A stretch of 10,041 nt of DNA from Phycisphaerales bacterium (GTDB lineage Bacteria > Planctomycetota > Phycisphaerae > Phycisphaerales > UBA1924): the NCBI GenBank assembly GCA_016764015.1, contig JAESSR010000305.1, positions 1 to 10,041 of the forward strand, read 5' to 3'. A program made the translations under genes and the position numbers. This document shows, piece after piece, positions 5,368-10,041 of the stretch. Each line of letters begins with the position of its first letter. Position 1 is the stretch's first letter. The notes under the pieces were generated by a model, which did not search any database, was not told the origin of the DNA, and saw only the letters and a list, made by a program, of their open reading frames with translations.

Positions 5368-6795
5368 ATGGTGTTCTCCTCTCAAACATTCCTGTTTGTC
5401 TTCTTCCCGATGGTGCTCTTGCTCTATGCACTCTCGCCTCGACGCGCCAAGAACGCGGTGCTGCTCTTTGCCAGCATGCTCTTTTACCTCTGGGGCGGGG
5501 GCGCGTTCATCGGGTGGCTGATCGTCTCGATCATGGGCAACTGGGTCTTTGGGCACTTCGCAGCCAAGGCTAAGGATGCGGATCAGCCCAGAAAACTCCG
5601 GTGGGTCGTCGGGCTTTCGGTGGTGTTCAATATCGGGATCCTCGGGTGGTTCAAATACGCCAACTTCTTTGTCGATCAGCTCAACGGGCTGGCCTCGGCG
5701 ATTGATTATCAAGGATTCAACTGGACGCCGATCGCCCTGCCGATCGGCATCTCGTTCTTTACCTTCCAGGCGAACTCGTATGTCTTCGACATCGCCAAGG
5801 GCAATGGCAAGGCGCTCAAGAATCCGCTGGACTTTGCGTTGTATGTCTCGCTCTTCCCGCAGTTGATTGCTGGGCCGATCGTTCGTTATCATCAGGTGGC
5901 TGAGCAGTTGGTTTCGCGGGTGTTCTCGCTTGAGAATGTGACAGCCGGCATGACCCGATTTACACTCGGATTGTGTAAGAAAGTGCTCATTGCCGATTCA
6001 GTTGCGCCCATCGCCAATACGGCATTCCAGCCGGGAGCCGACTTGACAACCTCCGACGCTTGGATTGGATTGCTCGCGTACACCATTCAGATCTACTTCG
6101 ATTTCTCAGGGTATTCCGACATGGCCATCGGGCTCGGGCGGATCTTCGGGTTCACCTTCCCCGAGAACTTCAAGCACCCATATTCATCCGCGTCGATGAC
6201 CGAGTTCTGGCGCCGCTGGCATGTGACGCTCTCGGAATGGTTTCGTGATTATGTCTACTTCCCGATCGGCGGGTCGCGCTGCTCGAAGCTGATGACCTAC
6301 CGCAACCTGATCTTCGTCTTCCTCCTCACCGGATTCTGGCATGGAGCGAACTGGACCTTCATCGCCTGGGGCGTGTTCCACGGGTTCTGGTTGATCGTCG
6401 ATCGGATGCAGAACAAACCCGATCGCCCGACTGGTTATAAGCTCGCGATCAGCCGCGCATGGATACTGTTGTTGGTCATGATCGGATGGGTTGTGTTTCG
6501 GTCTGAAACCATCTCCGACGCGCTCGCCTACTACTCAATCCTCTTCGGCGGCAACACCGGTGAACTCTCCATCGCACTCATGCGCACGATCTCAACACAA
6601 AGCATCCTTGGGCTCGTCATTGGTTCGTTCATCTTCCTCGCCCCACGCCAACAAACCCTCGGGCCAATCATCGAAGAATCAGACACAACCATCGCAGCGG
6701 TCTTACGATTCTCGCTCACCCTCGTTGCCCTCCCGCTCACCCTCATGCTCATCATCAACGGCACATTCTCACCCTTCCTGTATTTCCAGTTCTAA
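5368..6795 (+). CDS. MBOAT family O-acyltransferase, AlgI-type
   Basis: This 475-residue polytopic membrane protein belongs to the MBOAT family, AlgI/DltB type, which passes acetyl groups across the membrane to polysaccharide acetyltransferases. The N-terminus MVFSSQTFLFVFFPMVLLL is typical of AlgI proteins and fixes the start at 5368 rather than at the in-frame TTG at 5338. Family landmarks are LIAGPIVRYHQV (about 166-177), YFDFSGYSDMAIGLG, FWRRWHVTLSEWFRDYVYFPIGG with H285, and GFWHGANWTF with H325, the histidine of the conserved MBOAT WHG motif; another histidine, H338, follows in GVFHGFW. Length and motif order are complete, so it should be functional. It is followed after two bases by an AlgJ/AlgX-like gene, the usual acceptor partner, so the pair probably O-acetylates an exported polysaccharide. 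Alginate itself is not implied. It lacks a Shine-Dalgarno site and lies just after a terminator and a possible promoter. Confidence 0.94.
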   Translation: MVFSSQTFLFVFFPMVLLLYALSPRRAKNAVLLFASMLFYLWGGGAFIGWLIVSIMGNWVFGHFAAKAKDADQPRKLRWVVGLSVVFNIGILGWFKYANFFVDQLNGLASAIDYQGFNWTPIALPIGISFFTFQANSYVFDIAKGNGKALKNPLDFALYVSLFPQLIAGPIVRYHQVAEQLVSRVFSLENVTAGMTRFTLGLCKKVLIADSVAPIANTAFQPGADLTTSDAWIGLLAYTIQIYFDFSGYSDMAIGLGRIFGFTFPENFKHPYSSASMTEFWRRWHVTLSEWFRDYVYFPIGGSRCSKLMTYRNLIFVFLLTGFWHGANWTFIAWGVFHGFWLIVDRMQNKPDRPTGYKLAISRAWILLLVMIGWVVFRSETISDALAYYSILFGGNTGELSIALMRTISTQSILGLVIGSFIFLAPRQQTLGPIIEESDTTIAAVLRFSLTLVALPLTLMLIINGTFSPFLYFQF

Positions 6796-6797
6796 CC

Positions 6798-7955
6798 ATG
6801 ACACGATCACGCACCATCTCTGGAATCCTCTGCCTCGCCGCGATCTGTGCGCCCATAGTGATTGCGCCGATTCGGCTCAAGCAATCGCTCAATTTCGTGC
6901 GTGACATCGAGAACCGTCAACCCAATGCATTCCCCGAGTTCACCTCCCCGGGCAATCTGATCGACAAAGACTGGTGGGCGTCGATCTCACGCGGCTTCGA
7001 GGACCGAGTGCCGTTCCGCGAACAGATGATCGCACTCGATCGCGCAATGCACATCTCCGGCGGCAACAACCAGATGTCCGACAAAGTCGCGCTGGGTGTA
7101 GATGACTGGCTCTTCCTCCGTCATTCACTCGCCAAGGATCAGGGTTCGCTCGATGAAACCGAGCTGGCCATCGCAGTCATCGAGGAGTTCTACTCCAACA
7201 AAACATTCAAAGCCGAGTTGTTCGTGCTTGTTTCGCCAGATAAGACGGCGATCTATCCCGAAAAACTCGGTGATGAATCACGATCCGAGTATGAAACGAC
7301 GCTGCAACAACGCGCGGTACTTCATGACTGGTTTGCCGATTCTAAACTCTCTAATATACTCGACATCTGGACCCCGATGCTCGAACTCAAATCCCAATCC
7401 GCGGATCCCGTCTACGAAGTCGGAGGCTCACATTTCAACTCCGATGGCGCGATGGTGATGGCCCGCGTCATGATTGACGCGATTGATCCAACGCTTTGGA
7501 TCGACGACGACATTATCAATGTCTGGACCCGCACGCAAATGCCCGAACTCGCCAAGATGGGCGGGTTCTGGGATCGCACCGAGACCTCCACCCGCACCCA
7601 AATCAAACGCCCGACTGTCATCAGCACCGCTCGCTGGATCAACCACCAATCAGTCGTACCAAACACCAAAGTCCCCGATGGAAAAGGCTCGGATCAAATC
7701 TCAGTCCGTGTGACCAATACTTCAGACGCCGCCCGACTGATCCCCGGCAAAGCCCTCATCATCCACGATTCAGCCATCGGCAACTACCTCCGCCCAACGC
7801 TGATTGAGTTCTTTGCCGATGTCGAGTTCATGCACTTTAATGATCTCACGCCAGAGTCACTGCGTGACGCACTCAATGCCTACGACTTGGTTTATTTCGA
7901 AAGCGTCGAACGGCACTTTGTCAAACGGGCGATTCATTTCTTTGGAACGCCGTAG
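6798..7955 (+). CDS. AlgJ/AlgX-like polysaccharide O-acetyltransferase, SGNH-type
   Basis: This 385-residue protein has an N-terminal hydrophobic segment (about 8-24) as signal anchor and an extracytoplasmic domain resembling AlgJ/AlgX. Landmarks in order are FEDRVPFREQMI (67-78), GVDDWLFL (100-107), SPDKTAIYPEKL (146-157), GSHFNSDGA (210-218) and HDSAIGNYLRP (323-333). In AlgJ/AlgX a DxH motif and a serine form the catalytic triad. Here H212 and S325 are present, but the expected aspartate position is G210, so the triad looks incomplete. The last ~50 residues keep the FF/EFMHF and YDLVYFESVERH strands of the fold's end. It starts two bases after the MBOAT stop with no ribosome site of its own, so it is probably translated by coupling. 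It likely accepts acetyl groups from the MBOAT partner; the missing Asp leaves open a changed mechanism or a non-catalytic role. Confidence 0.85.
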   Translation: MTRSRTISGILCLAAICAPIVIAPIRLKQSLNFVRDIENRQPNAFPEFTSPGNLIDKDWWASISRGFEDRVPFREQMIALDRAMHISGGNNQMSDKVALGVDDWLFLRHSLAKDQGSLDETELAIAVIEEFYSNKTFKAELFVLVSPDKTAIYPEKLGDESRSEYETTLQQRAVLHDWFADSKLSNILDIWTPMLELKSQSADPVYEVGGSHFNSDGAMVMARVMIDAIDPTLWIDDDIINVWTRTQMPELAKMGGFWDRTETSTRTQIKRPTVISTARWINHQSVVPNTKVPDGKGSDQISVRVTNTSDAARLIPGKALIIHDSAIGNYLRPTLIEFFADVEFMHFNDLTPESLRDALNAYDLVYFESVERHFVKRAIHFFGTP

Positions 7956-7961
7956 CCCAAA

Positions 7962-9044
7962 TCATACCACCCTCGCCACGATCGCCTCAGTCCCCGGGCC
8001 TGCCCGGAGCACCGCGTCGCGTACACAGGCTGCTGGAATCAACACCGTCTGCCCCTCTTCGAGCACAACCTCTTCGAAGGCTTCGGATTCACTCGCAATC
8101 GAAACCCCCATCGTCTTGATGACCATGACCACCACAGGGCGTTCACCCTCGTCGCTGCTCGCAACAATAGGCACCGCTGCGCAGCTCGCGCTCACCACAT
8201 CAATCGTATAAAACTCCGTCTCGGCTACCCGGTCGCGCGTTGAGCCCATCTTGGGAGGCATCGTCGCCAATGTGCTCATGTCGTCGGCCATGAACGCCTC
8301 GGCGTGCGTCGCGATCGGGGGATGCTCGAAGCTTGCGCACTCAACCGCCTGCTCGACATGCAGCTCTCGCCCTTCGCGCCCGTATTCCTTGGCCCAGTCA
8401 TACACACGAAAAGTCGTATCGCTCGGAGTTTGGATCTCGGCAACCAACACACCCGCGCCCAGCGCATGAACTGTGCCGCTGGGGAGTGTGTGGCATTGAC
8501 CAGCGACGGCGAGTTCTTTTCGCATGATGCTGGGCACCGTGCCATCGGCAATCGCTTTGGCGAGATCATCCTTGGTCACGCCCTCGAGAAACCCCTTATA
8601 AATCATGGGCTGCTCACCATCTGGGCCCGGTTGGGCTTCGAGCACAAACCAGCTCTCGGTCTTGAGATGAGCCTCAGGATGTGCCATTGCATAGGCTGGC
8701 GATGGATGGACCTGCACACTCAGGTGCTCACGGGCATCAAGATACTTGACCAACAGCGGGAATCCCCCCTCAGGTGTGAGCTTCGCATCGCCGAGCAGAT
8801 CATTTCCCCAAAGTGTGATCGCGTCTCGAATGGTTTTCCCTTCGAGCTCACCATTGGCAATAAATGAATGCGCAGCATCTCCGCCGCCGCCTGATGCGCT
8901 CGTCAAAGCGAGATCGGCAAGCTCCCAAGATTCACCATACGCTTGATCCATCGGCAGGTGCTTGCCAAGCCCCGCGAGCCGACGCCCGCCCCAAACCTTG
9001 GCTTTCAGGATCGGCTCAAACACGATTGGATATGGATTGTTCAT
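7962..9044 (-). CDS. manA: Mannose-6-phosphate isomerase, class I
   Basis: This 360-residue cytoplasmic enzyme interconverts mannose 6-phosphate and fructose 6-phosphate, feeding mannose and GDP-mannose metabolism. It is a zinc-dependent cupin of the type I family. The metal ligands are visible as SVQVHP (Q111 and H113), E130 in LKTESWFVL, and H193 in PSGTVHALG; the conserved QTPSDTTFRVYDW (205-217) contains R213, expected at the active site. The N-terminal FEPILKAKVWGG is also typical. The length is at the short, bacterial end of the family. The ATG at 9042-9044 has GGGAG (plus-strand 9052-9056) seven bases upstream. It follows the UvrC/Cho-like gene by 20 bases on the same strand, so the two are probably cotranscribed. 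Its stop is only six bases from the stop of the convergent AlgJ/AlgX-like gene. A supply role for the polysaccharide modified there is plausible but unproven. Confidence 0.95.
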   Translation of the reverse strand: MNNPYPIVFEPILKAKVWGGRRLAGLGKHLPMDQAYGESWELADLALTSASGGGGDAAHSFIANGELEGKTIRDAITLWGNDLLGDAKLTPEGGFPLLVKYLDAREHLSVQVHPSPAYAMAHPEAHLKTESWFVLEAQPGPDGEQPMIYKGFLEGVTKDDLAKAIADGTVPSIMRKELAVAGQCHTLPSGTVHALGAGVLVAEIQTPSDTTFRVYDWAKEYGREGRELHVEQAVECASFEHPPIATHAEAFMADDMSTLATMPPKMGSTRDRVAETEFYTIDVVSASCAAVPIVASSDEGERPVVVMVIKTMGVSIASESEAFEEVVLEEGQTVLIPAACVRDAVLRAGPGTEAIVARVV

Positions 9045-9064
9045 GACAGTGCTCCCGCTCTACT

Positions 9065-10041
9065 CTATCGCACTATATGCGTGTGTTCTTCATCTTCGAG
9101 ATCGCGTTCTACAGGAAGACACGCATCTGCAATCGCTTGAGCGATCTTGGCTTGCCATCCCTCGATGCCGATATCCAAAATCGTCACCCGCCGACGCTTG
9201 GCACGCGATGGCTTGGTCATCCAATGACGGGCAACCAACGCGAATCGTTCGAGTTGTCGTTTTCCGAGTCCGACCGGGCTTTGGTGCCTTTCGATTGCTA
9301 TTTCAATATCGCATTGATCCTCGTTCACTGCGACGATCGGGAGCAACCCGCTCGCCCCGAGTACCCAAATCATCGCCCAACCCTTGCGAACACAAGGCGT
9401 GATGCACACGCAGCTCATATCACTCATTGATCGCGCCAACCCAAGGGCATTCATAGCCAACCTCTCAACCTGTTCGAGCTGGCGTTTGGCGATCTGCGCA
9501 TGCTCGAACTCAAGTTCGGCGCTCGCTTGCTCGATCTCTGTTTTGAGTTGGCGCTTCCAATCTCCGACACCTCTCGAAGCGGTCTCAATCGCGGCTGCGA
9601 ATCGCTCTTGGAATGAATCCATAGATTCAGACCCATCGCACACGCCCGGGCACCGCCCCATTTGTTTATATGCACATGCCGACCCATTGGGAGCCAACGC
9701 GAGTTCCTTGGGATATCGACACAGCTCATAGACATCATCGAGCGTTTCACCCAACGCCTTCGCAGCCTGCTTGGTCAAGATCGGACCAATGACTCGCTCT
9801 CGGTGTCCAGCATTCAAACTCATTGTGTCTTCGACACGCCAGGTTCTTGCTGTATCATCAAACACCAGCATCGCCCGCCGATTCTGCTCGTTGAGCTTGG
9901 TATACAAACCCGTATCCACCACCCGCGCCCGCTCATGGACGATCCAATCCGACTCAAATGCCGACCCGGTCGGATACGCGATAATCTTTGCTGTCACTGG
10001 TGCGAGGTTCGCCTTTGAACTCAGCTCACCACTTTCATTCA
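9065..10041 (-). CDS. UvrC/Cho-like nuclease, C-terminal part (5' end off window)
   Basis: The frame is open through the right edge, so this is a partial gene. A GTG at 9995-9997 could serve as start, but the upstream residues continue sensibly (SGELSSKANLAPV), so the true start is probably outside. Numbering from that GTG, residues 11-40 (SAFESDWIVHERARVVDTGL) resemble the end of a GIY-YIG nuclease domain, where UvrC has the SEALLLE helix and LIK..P.YN segment. Four cysteines, C93, C108, C116 and C120, end in the spacing CX7CX3C, the same as the UvrC iron-sulfur ligands, in the context CAYKQMGRCPGVC. A UVR-like coiled segment follows (about 150-185, with ASAELEFEHAQIAKRQ). After that about 120 residues lack the UvrC RNase-H-like and helix-hairpin-helix domains, so this is a short Cho-type or fused repair nuclease, not full UvrC. 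Extra cysteines C196, C198 and C202 are unexplained. manA follows 20 bases downstream. Confidence 0.78.
   Translation of the reverse strand, partial: NESGELSSKANLAPVTAKIIAYPTGSAFESDWIVHERARVVDTGLYTKLNEQNRRAMLVFDDTARTWRVEDTMSLNAGHRERVIGPILTKQAAKALGETLDDVYELCRYPKELALAPNGSACAYKQMGRCPGVCDGSESMDSFQERFAAAIETASRGVGDWKRQLKTEIEQASAELEFEHAQIAKRQLEQVERLAMNALGLARSMSDMSCVCITPCVRKGWAMIWVLGASGLLPIVAVNEDQCDIEIAIERHQSPVGLGKRQLERFALVARHWMTKPSRAKRRRVTILDIGIEGWQAKIAQAIADACLPVERDLEDEEHTHIVR

Noticed and set aside
4807..5892. Long open frame on the minus strand across the PEP-CTERM-like and MBOAT genes (361 codons)
   Set aside because: It runs antisense to two well-supported genes, spans a terminator and promoter region, and its translation is rich in Arg, Asp and Glu without any domain; typical of a GC-biased shadow frame.

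Overview
The window looks like chromosomal DNA of a planctomycete, probably class Phycisphaerae. This is inferred from three traits: a pseudopilin with the planctomycete-style N-terminus (AFTVVELLATIAIIALL), a secreted protein with a PTPSS / hydrophobic / RRRR sorting tail (PEP-CTERM-like), and moderately GC-rich, gene-dense sequence. No rRNA, tRNA, CRISPR array, insertion sequence or phage gene is visible.

Region 1 (57-2620, + strand) is a tightly packed four-gene unit: a small secreted protein with 12 cysteines, a membrane-anchored protein of unknown function, a four-helix MauE/DoxX-like membrane protein with a Cys-Gly-Cys motif, and a type II/IV pseudopilin-like protein. The last three genes overlap. 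The first two genes look clearly AT-richer than the rest. I think this is the most likely place for an undescribed system: a redox membrane protein serving a Cys-rich exported partner at a pseudopilin-associated surface.

Region 2 (2621-3355) holds a small minus-strand single-pass membrane protein (2621-2932) and a 423-base gap. The gap is rich in inverted repeats: an intrinsic terminator facing the small gene, a hairpin overlapping its ribosome binding site, and several mutually exclusive stems further upstream. It reads like a regulatory leader and/or a structured RNA.

Region 3 (3356-7955, + strand) has a cell-surface polysaccharide flavour: a DegT/DnrJ/EryC1 sugar aminotransferase, a PEP-CTERM-like secreted protein, an AlgI-type MBOAT O-acetyltransferase and an AlgJ/AlgX-like partner. 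The first two genes each end in the same 33-base terminator element. The MBOAT gene appears to have its own promoter very close to its start codon, and the AlgJ/AlgX-like gene follows it after 2 bases.

Region 4 (7962-10041, - strand) is convergent with region 3. It holds manA (class I mannose-6-phosphate isomerase), and upstream of it a UvrC/Cho-like nuclease truncated by the window edge, whose four-cysteine pattern fits the UvrC iron-sulfur cluster. ManA could supply mannose or GDP-mannose precursors to the polysaccharide acetylated by region 3, but that link is inference from proximity.
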